37,985 bases of DNA from the NCBI GenBank assembly GCA_017616445.1, contig JAFZYE010000045.1:1-37985 (forward strand). The letters are read 5' to 3'. The translations under genes and the position numbers were made by a program. Positions within the stretch are counted from its first letter, which is position 1. Every line of letters starts with the position of its first letter. This DNA comes from Bacteroidaceae bacterium (lineage in GTDB: Bacteria > Bacteroidota > Bacteroidia > Bacteroidales > Bacteroidaceae). Positions 1-8,715 of this stretch are shown piece by piece. Under the pieces are notes generated by a model. That model was not told where the DNA came from. It did not search any database and was given only the letters and a program-made list of their open reading frames with translations.

Positions 1-47
1 CAAATGGCCAAATTGTAAATAGTAAATGGCTAAATAGTAAATCAAAT
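1..47. repeat. AT-rich period-7-like tract
   Basis: The bases before the tRNA are a degenerate tandem of GTAAATA/GTAAATG-like heptamers. The tract resembles the other period-7 tracts in this window and is cut by the window edge. No gene is visible in it. Confidence 0.5.
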
Positions 48-119
48 GGCGCTTTCGTCTAGCGGCTAGGACACATGCCTCTCACGCATGGAACACGAGT
101 TCGATTCTCGTAGGCGCTA
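48..119 (+). tRNA. tRNA-Glu (anticodon CUC)
   Basis: The segment folds as a cloverleaf. The acceptor strand GGCGCTT (48-54) pairs with AGGCGCT (112-118), including two G-U pairs. The anticodon stem CATGC/GCATG closes the loop CTCTCAC, which puts CTC at positions 34-36 and reads GAG (Glu). The T arm is ACGAG-TTCGATT-CTCGT. The discriminator base is A119 and the CCA end is not encoded, as is common in Bacteroidota. A strong hairpin terminator follows within 10 bases. Confidence 0.95.
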
Positions 120-125
120 CAAAAC

Positions 126-162
126 AAACCTTGTAAGTTTCGGCTTACAAGGTTTTTGTTTT
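126..162. terminator. Intrinsic terminator after tRNA-Glu, probably bidirectional
   Basis: A perfect 12-bp stem (AAACCTTGTAAG with CTTACAAGGTTT) closes a 6-base loop and runs into a T-rich stretch on the plus strand. A-rich sequence on the other side gives a usable U-tract on the minus strand as well. It therefore probably also ends the convergent esterase gene whose stop is at 178. Confidence 0.9.
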
Positions 163-177
163 CTGTAGATGGTTTAT

Positions 178-987
178 TCACAGGCAGTTATCGATTTCTG
201 TGAATCTGTTGAATGTCTTTTCGTCTCTGGTTATCTTCTCAAAGAACATCTTTTCAGGACGCACCCAGCACTTCTGTTCCCCATACATGGCTTGGTATAT
301 CACCATCCGCTCTTGTGTCTCGCTGTCAAATGCAGTTTGTATAAACCGGTATTTGCCTCCTTTGAAATGTTGGAAATAGCGAGACCTACCACTTTGCTCT
401 GCATACCCCCATAGGTGTTGCTCTATCACAGAAACATAATAATTGCGTACTTCTTCGGCAGTGGGAGTGTGTCCTCCTGGGAAGTGAAAAGCACAATCGT
501 AGTGCTCACGAAACAGCGGTTCGAAATGCGCCAATGTGTCTTGGTCGCCGAATATCCCGATGATACGATTCTTGTAGAATGGATTGCAGCAGTCAAACTG
601 ATGAACCTCTATCTCTGCAAACTCTGCTATCAATGGCTCATCAATGATGAAGTTCTGACGTCCATCGTTACGAGGTGACTTGTATTGGTGTTCACCAATT
701 CTCGTCTTCAGGAATTCCGTCATCTTGAAGTGTGGGTTGCCAAGCAACGCAGGAAGCCCTACAATCGGAGCCACCATCTGTGCATAGAACGAACCGCAGC
801 TGTTGCCTACCAGCAAGTCCGGCTTCTCGTGGTCAATCACGTCACGTATGAAGCTGATGGCTTCCTTGGGATGTAAGGGAAGGTCTGGTGTCAGCACCTT
901 CGCTTTACCCTCGAAAGCCTCTTTCAATGCCAATGCAGGTACGCACTGCCCACTGGCAAAGAACCCGTGAAGGAACAGTATCGTCAT
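178..987 (-). CDS. YqiA-like alpha/beta-hydrolase (esterase) fused to a DUF1653 domain
   Basis: A 269-aa cytoplasmic protein with no signal peptide. The N-terminal ~200 residues look like the YqiA/UPF0227 esterase family: FLHGF at 5-9 (oxyanion region), nucleophile elbow GNSCG with Ser63, a likely acid in FGDQD (Asp148 or Asp150) and GGH with His173. Residues ~203-262 match DUF1653 (pattern Y-F-H-F-K-G-G-K-Y, then VIYQ and WVRPEKMF). The two domains are usually separate proteins, so this is a fusion. Substrate is unknown; family members act on short acyl esters in vitro. The start ATG is 11 bases after the flavoprotein stop, so the two genes are probably co-transcribed. Confidence 0.85.
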   Translation of the reverse strand: MTILFLHGFFASGQCVPALALKEAFEGKAKVLTPDLPLHPKEAISFIRDVIDHEKPDLLVGNSCGSFYAQMVAPIVGLPALLGNPHFKMTEFLKTRIGEHQYKSPRNDGRQNFIIDEPLIAEFAEIEVHQFDCCNPFYKNRIIGIFGDQDTLAHFEPLFREHYDCAFHFPGGHTPTAEEVRNYYVSVIEQHLWGYAEQSGRSRYFQHFKGGKYRFIQTAFDSETQERMVIYQAMYGEQKCWVRPEKMFFEKITRDEKTFNRFTEIDNCL

Positions 988-998
988 CGTTTGGCTGT

Positions 999-1514
999 TT
1001 ACAGTTTCTGCACCAATGCCTGAACTTTGCTCAGCGTGGCATCTGTCTTCTGCTCGTCAATCTTAGCGCTGACGTAGCCCATGTTCTCAACGCCCCAGTA
1101 GTTGCAGATATCGCGGAACTCTGCGACAGCACCATCATAGACGTTAGGCGAGTAGGATGACATCAGCAAGGCCATCTTCTTCACCTTGGCAGGATGGTTC
1201 ACACAGTACATTCGTTGGATAGGAGCCTGAATCTGGGCGCAGAGTGTGAAGTAATAGATGGGCGCAGCCAGTACCAGCACCTCTGCCTCTGCCATCAGCG
1301 GATAGAGTTCCTGCATATCGTCTTTCTGGATGCAGGCACCATTGCCCTTATTGCGACAGTACTCGCAAGCCAGACAGCCTGCAATCTTCTTTCTCGATAC
1401 GTTGACCAGTGTTACCTGATGACCTGCTGCCTCGGCAGCTTTCTTGTACTCTTCCGCCATCCAAGCGGTGTTTCCGTTGGCTCTCGGAGAGCCTTGTAAA
1501 ATAAGAATATTCAT
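999..1514 (-). CDS. Flavodoxin-like NAD(P)H-dependent FMN reductase family protein
   Basis: A 171-aa protein of the NADPH-dependent FMN reductase/iron-sulfur flavoprotein type. It opens with the flavodoxin-fold strand and FMN phosphate loop (MNILILQGSPRANGNT). A Cys cluster follows (CLACEYC, then C about 10 residues on), then the AAPIYYFT motif that packs on the flavin. The start is ATG at 1514, where the conserved beta-strand begins. An upstream in-frame start at 1550 would add twelve poorly conserved residues. It probably reduces quinones or other electron acceptors using FMN; the Cys cluster resembles that of iron-sulfur flavoproteins, but cluster binding is not proven. Likely operon partner of the downstream esterase. 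Confidence 0.85.
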   Translation of the reverse strand: MNILILQGSPRANGNTAWMAEEYKKAAEAAGHQVTLVNVSRKKIAGCLACEYCRNKGNGACIQKDDMQELYPLMAEAEVLVLAAPIYYFTLCAQIQAPIQRMYCVNHPAKVKKMALLMSSYSPNVYDGAVAEFRDICNYWGVENMGYVSAKIDEQKTDATLSKVQALVQKL

Positions 1515-1569
1515 AATCTCATTGTGTTTAGATGTTTTATTTGTCTTCACTCTTCGCTAACTCTTTTTC

Positions 1570-3618
1570 CTAACGCAGCGTCTGTCCCAGGGCGTTGTAG
1601 CGTCTGCCGTTCTTCATGATGACAAGGCGTCCGTTTTGCATGACCTTGAGTGTTTTGGCCCTGGCTGAACCGCTGACTTCGCTGAGGGCGGTGGCGGTAT
1701 TTGAAGGAAGTTCGTATGGACCTATGTCGCGAGCTGTGCCAGTGGTGGTACGTGCCAGGAAGGGGAAGTCCTGCACCAGTTGCTGCCAGACACCATTGAC
1801 ATTATCCAGGTCAGCATTGCCGGCATCAACTAACTGATTTTCTGGATCTGCTGTCGGACGACCGAATTTGCGTGGAAGACCGCCGTTGATGTCGCGAGGC
1901 AGCAGTGCATCGTCTTTGTCCAGCGTGACATAGTTGTCAGCACTGATGCCAGTTACAACATGATTTGTCCAACCATTCTTCGACATCGGCGAAGGCACGG
2001 CATTGTAATCGTCATAGCCAACATAGATTTCTTGTTTACCAAGACATACATTATTATAAAACTTAGTGTTGGCATCGGAGCCATCGCTTTCAAACATGTA
2101 GTCGCAGTTGTTGTCAAAGGCCAGACAGCCTACCAGAACATGACCGCCTGTGTGACCGTTACTGTAGAAACCCGTTGCGGTGCTGCTTTGCCAATGGCCG
2201 AACGAGATGGAGTTGAAGACATAATGGATTCCTCTTGAATTGCCGCCAGTACCGTTACCACCGAGCTGGAAGCCGTTGCCGGAGCTGGAGAACTGTTCTG
2301 ATGTATGTTTAGTGATATAATCCTTCACCCAAAGAAGTTCAGATTTATCACCAGCCATCCAAGCCCAGCATTCTGCTATCACAACATCATAGTCGGTCTC
2401 GAAGAGATCCCATGAAGTGTTACTGTTATACCATGCACGGCAGCGGATGAAGCGGTTACCTACGCCGTTGTGATATCCACAGGCAAAGCCGGCGGCCTTA
2501 TCTCCGTAGCTGGAATCATAGTTGCAGTTGTGATGCGAGTCGCAGTCGATGATATCGTTGTAGGCGCAGTAGGTGCCATCGTTCTCGCTAATGCCGGGAA
2601 AGGTGTCTGAGAACTTATGCCCAAAGCCCATCTGCAGTCCGGTGTCAAGGTTATACGAGAATTCACAACGCTCAATGCGGTTGTGTGAGCCTTCCAGTTT
2701 GATAGCGTTGTCAGCGGCGTGGGTAATATGCAAGCCGAAGAGCCACCAGTAGTCACCTGTGATGGTCAGACCACGCTCACCGACACGCTCAGTTGTCAAG
2801 CCGTTCACGAAGTCGAAGACAGGCTTCTCGCCGTCGTAGCAACGGATGACGATGGGGGCTTCTGCTGTACCACTGTTCCTGAGACGAATCGTGAACTTAC
2901 CATCGCCCTGTACCTTCATATTGTAAGTACCGCCACGGCAGATGATATGTGTGCCTGGCGTTGCCGCATCAATGGCCTTGCCTAAGTTGAACCAAGGATT
3001 CTCTTTCGAACCGTCACCTGTCTGGTCGTTGCCGTCTGGAGCAATGTAAATCTCCTTCGTTGCCGTTGGGAAAGCCTTCGTTGGTACCCACACACCCTCA
3101 GTGATATACGTTGGGTCATCGGGAACAACGGGAGCAGCATTCGCTGACTTGATGGCCACCTTTGTCACATACGTGTTAGTGGAACTGCCTACAAAGCGGA
3201 AGCGCACGTTGGTTTTTCCGTCGAGACCTGTCTTGGCACTATATGACTTTGCACCAGAACCACCGGAAGAAATCTCTGCAAGTTGCTGCCATGCTCCGTA
3301 ATTGACTGAGTAGCTGATAACTAATTTATTGCTACCGCCTGATCCCCAGTCAACAGAAATCTTGCCTGGGTCATCCAGAGCTGGGGTAATCAGATAAGAG
3401 CTACTACCGCTGTAGAACGTGAACTGCTTGACACCATTGTTCTCTTTTATTTCCATCTTCAAAGCCTCCCACTCACCCGAGGGTATCGAGAGGGTTACAG
3501 CACTATTAGCACCGTATTTTGCTTTTGGCAAAGAAGAGAAGTCCTCCTTGAAATCTGTCTGTGCATGTACTGAGAATGCACAGAGCAACACTGCGATACA
3601 TGATAACATCTTCTTCAT
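1570..3618 (-). CDS. Secreted right-handed beta-helix protein, PL9 pectate-lyase-like
   Basis: A 682-aa exported protein. A signal peptide (MKKMLSCIAVLLCAFSVHA) is followed by a beta-sandwich-like domain (~25-165). A parallel beta-helix then opens with YIAPDGNDQTGDGS, the usual start of this fold. The centre (GDKAAGFACG, GNRFIRCRAWYNSNTSWDLFE) matches the pattern of family 9 polysaccharide lyases, so I infer pectate/polygalacturonate cleavage at or outside the cell surface. The last ~30 residues (LKVMQNGRLVIM, then RRYNALGQTLR) are a Prevotella-type C-terminal tail. The ATG at 3618 is preferred; three bases upstream only ATT and then TTG are found. No SusC/SusD pair is nearby, so a pectin utilisation locus is not evident. 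Confidence 0.75.
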   Translation of the reverse strand: MKKMLSCIAVLLCAFSVHAQTDFKEDFSSLPKAKYGANSAVTLSIPSGEWEALKMEIKENNGVKQFTFYSGSSSYLITPALDDPGKISVDWGSGGSNKLVISYSVNYGAWQQLAEISSGGSGAKSYSAKTGLDGKTNVRFRFVGSSTNTYVTKVAIKSANAAPVVPDDPTYITEGVWVPTKAFPTATKEIYIAPDGNDQTGDGSKENPWFNLGKAIDAATPGTHIICRGGTYNMKVQGDGKFTIRLRNSGTAEAPIVIRCYDGEKPVFDFVNGLTTERVGERGLTITGDYWWLFGLHITHAADNAIKLEGSHNRIERCEFSYNLDTGLQMGFGHKFSDTFPGISENDGTYCAYNDIIDCDSHHNCNYDSSYGDKAAGFACGYHNGVGNRFIRCRAWYNSNTSWDLFETDYDVVIAECWAWMAGDKSELLWVKDYITKHTSEQFSSSGNGFQLGGNGTGGNSRGIHYVFNSISFGHWQSSTATGFYSNGHTGGHVLVGCLAFDNNCDYMFESDGSDANTKFYNNVCLGKQEIYVGYDDYNAVPSPMSKNGWTNHVVTGISADNYVTLDKDDALLPRDINGGLPRKFGRPTADPENQLVDAGNADLDNVNGVWQQLVQDFPFLARTTTGTARDIGPYELPSNTATALSEVSGSARAKTLKVMQNGRLVIMKNGRRYNALGQTLR

Positions 3619-3671
3619 AATCAAAGTTTTTTAATTGGTATTAACTTGGTATTTTTTTACTTATAGCGTTC

Positions 3672-5450
3672 TTATTCGTTCACTATCACCACTACCATTA
3701 TCGTGGATTCGGTACCGAAAGAACTTGTGGCATTAAATTCGATACAATAGTCTCCTGGTGTTTCCGGGGTTACTTCAAAGTGTCCGGATTCTGCATCCCA
3801 GGTGAATCCAGAGGAGAAATCGTTGTAGGTCATTTCAATGGTTGATATGTCACCGCCCTCAACGCTGGCGGAAACATCAAAGGATAGAGGCTCGTTAACC
3901 GAAATCTTATAGAATGTCTCCATGTTAAAGACGGGGTTAGGTGGGGATGTGCTGATGAATATTTTGTAGTCCTCATATTCGTCGTAATTGTTGGTTATAT
4001 CGCTATCCATTTTCCCGTTTTCGTCGAATGCTGCCGTAATGGTTCCTCCTATCGATCCGTTGACCATAAGTATTGCCCATTTATTCAAATAGTAAGCACC
4101 GTCAGAGATGTCCCCTTCAACGATTACGTATGAGCTTTGGGTCATCTCGAAGTCTCCGCTTGTATTACCATTGATGATTAAATCCATGTTAATATCTACT
4201 ATGGTCTTATAGCCCGTATTGCCTTGCAATGCGATAGCGCCCGGATTGATGATTTTGCAGTATTCATTTGTGGTAATCTTCGCGGTCTTTCCAGATACGC
4301 TTTGTAGATTCACGCATCCTCGGATTTGGGTGTAGTCTGCAAGTTTCAGTACAATCTCTCCGCTTCCCACAATGTTTCCTTTTCCAGTTCCGCTGACCGT
4401 ATAATTATGACCGTCTTCCAGGATGAATGTATCTCCTGTCTTTGTGACTGGTGAACTTGTGTCATCGTCAATCACGGTCAATGGCTCAGCCTGTAATGTC
4501 ACCGAGCTTTGGTAGTATTCACCGAACTTGAAGCCGTCAGTGGGGCAACTCATTGTGCCAACGTATTTTATGTCCTCAGCATCAAAAGCAACAAAGGTCA
4601 GCATGTCGCTTGCTGCAGGGTGATCTTCGTCATAGTTAAATCTGAGCATCGTGTAGAGCTCATTCCCATCAACATGGGGAAAAAGTATCCAATCCCTGTA
4701 GAAATTGTCACTAACTGGATAATATTGATATACGAGCGTTTCGTTTTCCGAATAGATCTCCAGACTGCTAATGTTGGAATTCACTTCCGCCCCAGTTTCG
4801 TCTTTCAGGATGAAGTTCAGGTGGAAGAATGTCGACTGTATCACCTGGAAATCCACATTATTGGCATTCAGGGTGTTTCCGATTCGTGTCAGTGTAACCC
4901 CTTTTGCCATCGCAAAGTCACGTAATGAAACATCTGCGGTCGAGCCAAATTGTAGGTCAAAACTGAAATAGGAGGATGTTGGCTCTTCTGTATCCGCGCG
5001 ATTCATCTGGTAGTACAGACTGTAGGTGTCAGATGCTCCGGGGGTAACAGGATAGAAATCGTGTAGATCGTCATATTTATAGAATTTCAGGTCGCCTGTC
5101 AGGGTGCAATGCTTCCCGTCGGCAGAGATGTCTGTGGGATTCAGTGCAATAGGAACATATTCCTCTTCATCGTCATCATATTCGCAGGCGAAGGCATTTA
5201 GTGTTTCGTTATAGACTAGGACCTTCTCTCCATCCATGAATATGGATCTGACATACGAATCTCCGCTGAACTCTACGCCACGAGTGGTGCTACCTAAAGT
5301 GGCAGGGATGCTGACATGAAACACATTCGTCTGAAAGGGGAATTGTCCGTCCCCGTCCACGCTGTTATCTTCGTTCGAGCAAGCTGTGAAGCCTGCGGTG
5401 AGTGCTACTGCTATCGTCAGTACACTCAAGATGTAGTTTACCTTCTTCAT
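3672..5450 (-). CDS. Predicted surface lipoprotein of unknown function with C-terminal Ig-like domain
   Basis: A 592-aa lipoprotein: signal peptide with lipobox GFTAC (Cys24), then an acidic stretch. The N-terminal region has features of fimbrillin-like proteins (a TTRG near residue 57, then FMDGEKVLVYN). The middle (~340-460) is a run of short beta-strand motifs. The last ~90 residues read like a putative Ig/cadherin-like fold (SVNEPLSFDVSA, WDAESGHFEVTPETPGDYCIEF). I cannot assign a function. Its leader up to the first codons is nearly the same as those of the two LRR genes (starts 7327 and 11914), so it belongs to the same set of duplicated lipoprotein cassettes. Confidence 0.7.
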   Translation of the reverse strand: MKKVNYILSVLTIAVALTAGFTACSNEDNSVDGDGQFPFQTNVFHVSIPATLGSTTRGVEFSGDSYVRSIFMDGEKVLVYNETLNAFACEYDDDEEEYVPIALNPTDISADGKHCTLTGDLKFYKYDDLHDFYPVTPGASDTYSLYYQMNRADTEEPTSSYFSFDLQFGSTADVSLRDFAMAKGVTLTRIGNTLNANNVDFQVIQSTFFHLNFILKDETGAEVNSNISSLEIYSENETLVYQYYPVSDNFYRDWILFPHVDGNELYTMLRFNYDEDHPAASDMLTFVAFDAEDIKYVGTMSCPTDGFKFGEYYQSSVTLQAEPLTVIDDDTSSPVTKTGDTFILEDGHNYTVSGTGKGNIVGSGEIVLKLADYTQIRGCVNLQSVSGKTAKITTNEYCKIINPGAIALQGNTGYKTIVDINMDLIINGNTSGDFEMTQSSYVIVEGDISDGAYYLNKWAILMVNGSIGGTITAAFDENGKMDSDITNNYDEYEDYKIFISTSPPNPVFNMETFYKISVNEPLSFDVSASVEGGDISTIEMTYNDFSSGFTWDAESGHFEVTPETPGDYCIEFNATSSFGTESTIMVVVIVNE

Positions 5451-5461
5451 ACTTATTTAAT

Positions 5462-5582
5462 CTAATAGTTAGGAGTTAGGAGTTAGGAGTTAGAAGTTAG
5501 GAGATATAAGTTAGGAGTTAGGAGTTAGGAGTGCATCTGCGAACATTTCTCTCACCTCTCACCTCTCTCCTCTCACCTCAAA
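5462..5582. repeat. Heptanucleotide repeat cassette, copy 1
   Basis: Upstream of the lipoprotein start lies a TTAGGAG/TTAGAAG tandem. A short unique block GCATCTGCGAACATTTCTC follows, then a CTCACCT/CTCTCCT tandem. The same order recurs at 7334-7464 and 10395-10580. A further run of TAAACTT-like heptamers follows to about 5632. No gene or clear promoter is seen in this gap. Confidence 0.85.
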
Positions 5583-5633
5583 TCTAATAACCTATTAACC
5601 AATTAAACTATAAACTTTAAACTTTCAACTTTA

Positions 5634-5719
5634 TCCTCCCCATAGAGGGGGAGCGGGGATCCTCATTTTTACATTTTACATTCTACATTTTACATCTTCC
5701 TCCCTTTGGGAGGAGGGTC
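5634..5719. repeat. G/C-rich palindromic 3'-end elements
   Basis: Two short palindromes, CCTCCCCATAGAGGGGGAG near 5635 and CCTCCCTTTGGGAGG near 5700, are separated by a TTTTACA heptamer tract. The second abuts the LRR gene stop codon, so that the minus strand reads TAAGACCCTCCTCCC. Similar elements follow pgk (19709-19733) and the queuosine transporter gene (21716-21755). Confidence 0.65.
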
Positions 5720-7327
5720 TTACTCCTCCTCCTCTATAGTTGCAAACAGTCCCCAAGTTTCATCCTTGCGGTAGGCATCGGCTGCGCCTTTGGGCACGAT
5801 GAGTTTGGCATTGTATTGGGTGAATACGCCTTTGCCGAGGGTAGGGGGCACGGCACAATGCAGGGTGATGGTTTCGATTGACTTATCGTTGGCGAATACA
5901 CTGTCGCCAATGGCTGTGAGCGCAGCAGGGAGCGTTACCTGCTTCAGGTTTGTACATTCATAGAAGGCAAAACTGTCAATGACAGATACGTTTTCAGGAA
6001 TGACGATGGATGTCAACATTTCTGCTTTTTCGAAGCAGCTTTCGCTGATTGCGGTCAGTGTGCTTGGCAACAGAACTTCCTGTAGCTTCTCACAATAGCT
6101 AAAGGATGCTTGACCGATTGATGTCATCCCCTCTGGTATCACGATCGAGGACATTGAAGAACAGCCAAAGAAGGTCTTGATGCCTAATTTGGTCACGCTC
6201 TTAGGAAGTGTTATCGACTCGAGGCTTTCGCAGCGACCAAAGGCCCAGTCGCCAATGGAATCCAAACCCTCTTGGAGGTTCACAGAGACAAGGTTGACGT
6301 CTTCGTAAAACGCTGCTCCAGAAATAACAGACAAGCTTTTAGGAAGTGTTATCGACTCGAGGCTTTCGCAGCAACCAAAGGCCCATTCGCCGATGTATTC
6401 CAAACCTTCTTGTAGGTTAATAGATACTAGTTTTTGGTTGTCGCTAAATGCATAGTCGCCAATTTTGGTCAAGCCCTTGGGAAACGTTATCGACTCGAGG
6501 TTTGGGCAGGAGGAAAAGGCCCAGTTGCCAATGGATTCCAAACCCTCTTGGAGGTTCACAGAAACAAGGTTGACGTCGCCGTAAAACACTACGTCACCAA
6601 TTTTGGTCACGCTCTTGGGAATCGTTATCGTCTCGAGTTTTTTGCAGTAACCAAAGGCCCAGTTGCCAATAGAATCCAAACCCTCTTGGAGGTTCACAGA
6701 AACAAGGTTGACGTCGTTGTAAAACGCTGCTCCGCCAAGTACGGACACGCTCTTAGGAAGCGTTATCGACTCGATGCTTTCGCAGTTGGCAAAGACCCAT
6801 TCATTAATAGAGGTCACTCCTTCGGGAATATTGATTGTTTTCAGGTTCGTACAATAACGGAAGGCTCCATTGCCGATGCTGGTAACTCCCTCTGGAATGG
6901 TCAGCTCGGTCAGGCCTGTGCAGGAGAATAGGCAGTACGCTCCAACGGAACGGAGTGTGGTAGGCAAAGTGATGGAGGTGATTTCATCACATTTAAGAAA
7001 GGCATAATTCCCAACCTCCCTTACCGGGCAGTTGCTGCCGTTGAAAGGTACATAGTCAGGGATGACAACATCGCCCTGAGGCTTGTCGAAACCTGTCCAT
7101 GATTCTTCATTGTCTAAGTCGATGTCTGGGTACATCGGCGAAACGACGACTGCCTCGCCCTCAGGATTGACGATGTAGTAGAGCTTCTGTCCCTGGTAGG
7201 TGTAGCTGAATGCTTCGTCGTAGTCATAATACTCTGTTACAGGATTGTCATCGGTTGAGCACGATGTCAATACCATCATTGTTGTGCAGCAAAGGACGGC
7301 TGCAAGCGTCATCAGATTCTTCTTCAT
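5720..7327 (-). CDS. BspA-like leucine-rich-repeat surface lipoprotein, paralogue A
   Basis: A 535-aa lipoprotein with signal peptide and lipobox LTSC (Cys23). A conserved ~100-residue N-terminal region is followed by about 16 LRR_5 (BspA/TpLRR) repeats of 23 residues, pattern ITLPxSVTxIGxxAFxxCxxLxS. It ends in a cap with CAVPPTLGKG and LIVPKGAADAYRK typical of BspA proteins. Four repeats of a 46-residue double unit (about 6240-6760) are nearly identical at DNA level, with a 138-bp period. Family members bind host matrix proteins or other cells; here binding is inference. The first 67 residues are identical to paralogue B at 10586-11914. Confidence 0.93.
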   Translation of the reverse strand: MKKNLMTLAAVLCCTTMMVLTSCSTDDNPVTEYYDYDEAFSYTYQGQKLYYIVNPEGEAVVVSPMYPDIDLDNEESWTGFDKPQGDVVIPDYVPFNGSNCPVREVGNYAFLKCDEITSITLPTTLRSVGAYCLFSCTGLTELTIPEGVTSIGNGAFRYCTNLKTINIPEGVTSINEWVFANCESIESITLPKSVSVLGGAAFYNDVNLVSVNLQEGLDSIGNWAFGYCKKLETITIPKSVTKIGDVVFYGDVNLVSVNLQEGLESIGNWAFSSCPNLESITFPKGLTKIGDYAFSDNQKLVSINLQEGLEYIGEWAFGCCESLESITLPKSLSVISGAAFYEDVNLVSVNLQEGLDSIGDWAFGRCESLESITLPKSVTKLGIKTFFGCSSMSSIVIPEGMTSIGQASFSYCEKLQEVLLPSTLTAISESCFEKAEMLTSIVIPENVSVIDSFAFYECTNLKQVTLPAALTAIGDSVFANDKSIETITLHCAVPPTLGKGVFTQYNAKLIVPKGAADAYRKDETWGLFATIEEEE

Positions 7328-7333
7328 ACTTAT

Positions 7334-7464
7334 TTAATCTAATAGTTAGGAGTTAGGAGTTAGAAGTTAGGAGTTAGGAGTTAGGAGTTAGAAGTTAGAT
7401 GTTAGGAGTTAGAAGTTAGGAGTGCATCTGCGAACATTTCTCTCACCTCTCACCTCTCACCTCA
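7334..7464. repeat. Heptanucleotide repeat cassette, copy 2
   Basis: The same arrangement as at 5462: the leader ATTTAATCTAATAG, a TTAGGAG/TTAGAAG tandem of about ten units, GCATCTGCGAACATTTCTC, then CTCACCT units. It occupies nearly the whole gap between the maturase stop and the LRR start. Confidence 0.85.
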
Positions 7465-7475
7465 AAACGGAGGGG

Positions 7476-8702
7476 CTAAAGCTTTTTTTTTATCTGGGGG
7501 TACTTCTGGCGGATATACCGGAAGAACATCTTGTAGCCGGCACAGAGGTAGTTGCGGCGCTCCACGGTGGCACCGACGGCAGATGTGCCAATGGGTGACG
7601 CTGCAATGGAACCGAACGTCAGGCGCTCAAGGAGCCGATCCTTGGGACAGCCACCGAAGCAGAGGTCGACCACATCGCAGTGGAGGCACTGGCTGGGAAG
7701 ACTGTCGATTTTGTATTCACCGAAACGGCGGTTGGTCTGCATCATATCGTGCAGTGGTTGAGTCATGATGTTGCCGATGCGGTACTCGGGGAAGACGTAG
7801 CGGTCGCAGCGGTATAGGTCGCCGTTCTTCTCGATGACACCGCAGTGGCCGCAGACCCCTTCGTGGACGCAGAGGCCAGCGGGTCGCCGTGTGAGGTTGC
7901 CGATGGTGGCCTCAATGACCTGAACGAACTTGTGGCCCATGTCCTTTGCCATCCAGAGGTCGAGGATGGTGCAGAGGAACTTGCCGTAGGCTTCTGCAGG
8001 AACGGAGAAATGACTCACCTGCTGCCCCTCATGGTGATGGATATGTGTATACAGCCCAGGTGGCATGGCAACATTGCCGTTGTCCTTCGCTCTTGGCAGG
8101 ACCTCGACGACAGGCAGGAACTGCATGAAGTCGGAGAACTGTCGGAGGAAGTCATAGACTTCGGTGGGGTGGGTGGCGTTGGCTGCGTTGACGGTGGTCA
8201 ACGTGTTGAACTCCACGCCGTGTTTCTGTAGGAGTTCAAGACCGTGCATGGTGCGGGCAAAGGTTCCCTCACCATGCACGTCTTTTCTGTAAATGTTATG
8301 CAAGTGTTCCGGACCGTCGATGCTGATGCCGATGCGGAAGTGGTGGTCGTGGAAGAAACGACACCAGTCGTCGGTGAGCAGTGTACCGTTGGTCTGTAGT
8401 GTGTTGAGGATGCGACGACCGAGACCATACCTCCGTTGTAGCTGTAAAGCCTTTTCAAAGAAGGGGATGCCACACATCGTCGGCTCGCCGCCGTGCCAGG
8501 CAAACTCTATCTCGGCCCGTCGGCCGTGGATGGCGATAACCTGCTGGACGTAGCGTTCGAGTACATCGTCAGACATCAGGGCGGGGGCGGCAGACTGGCC
8601 GCTCCCTTTCCCTAAGTAGTAGCAGTACTCGCAACGCAGGTTGCAGGCAGCACCGATGGGTTTTACCTCGATGGCATAGTGGCGAAGGGGATCAATGAAC
8701 AT
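7476..8702 (-). CDS. Anaerobic sulfatase-maturating enzyme (radical SAM, SPASM)
   Basis: A 408-aa radical SAM enzyme that converts a Ser or Cys in sulfatases to formylglycine without oxygen. The CxxxCxxC motif is CNLRCEYC (Cys20, Cys24, Cys27), followed by FAWHGGEPT, the glycine-rich SAM-binding segment. The C-terminal half carries the SPASM/auxiliary cluster cysteines: CVHEGVCGHCG, then YRCDRYVFPEYRIGNI, then CLHCDVVDLCFGGCPKDR. Length and motif order fit anSME. It starts 13 bases after the sulfatase stop, so sulfatase and maturase form a two-gene operon and the sulfatase is the expected substrate. Confidence 0.95.
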   Translation of the reverse strand: MFIDPLRHYAIEVKPIGAACNLRCEYCYYLGKGSGQSAAPALMSDDVLERYVQQVIAIHGRRAEIEFAWHGGEPTMCGIPFFEKALQLQRRYGLGRRILNTLQTNGTLLTDDWCRFFHDHHFRIGISIDGPEHLHNIYRKDVHGEGTFARTMHGLELLQKHGVEFNTLTTVNAANATHPTEVYDFLRQFSDFMQFLPVVEVLPRAKDNGNVAMPPGLYTHIHHHEGQQVSHFSVPAEAYGKFLCTILDLWMAKDMGHKFVQVIEATIGNLTRRPAGLCVHEGVCGHCGVIEKNGDLYRCDRYVFPEYRIGNIMTQPLHDMMQTNRRFGEYKIDSLPSQCLHCDVVDLCFGGCPKDRLLERLTFGSIAASPIGTSAVGATVERRNYLCAGYKMFFRYIRQKYPQIKKKL

Positions 8703-8715
8703 TTACAATGAGAGA

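Noticed and set aside
1515-1550. Upstream start of the FMN reductase gene at 1550
   Set aside because: It adds a polar stretch before the first beta-strand of the flavodoxin fold; ATG 1514 fits family N-termini.
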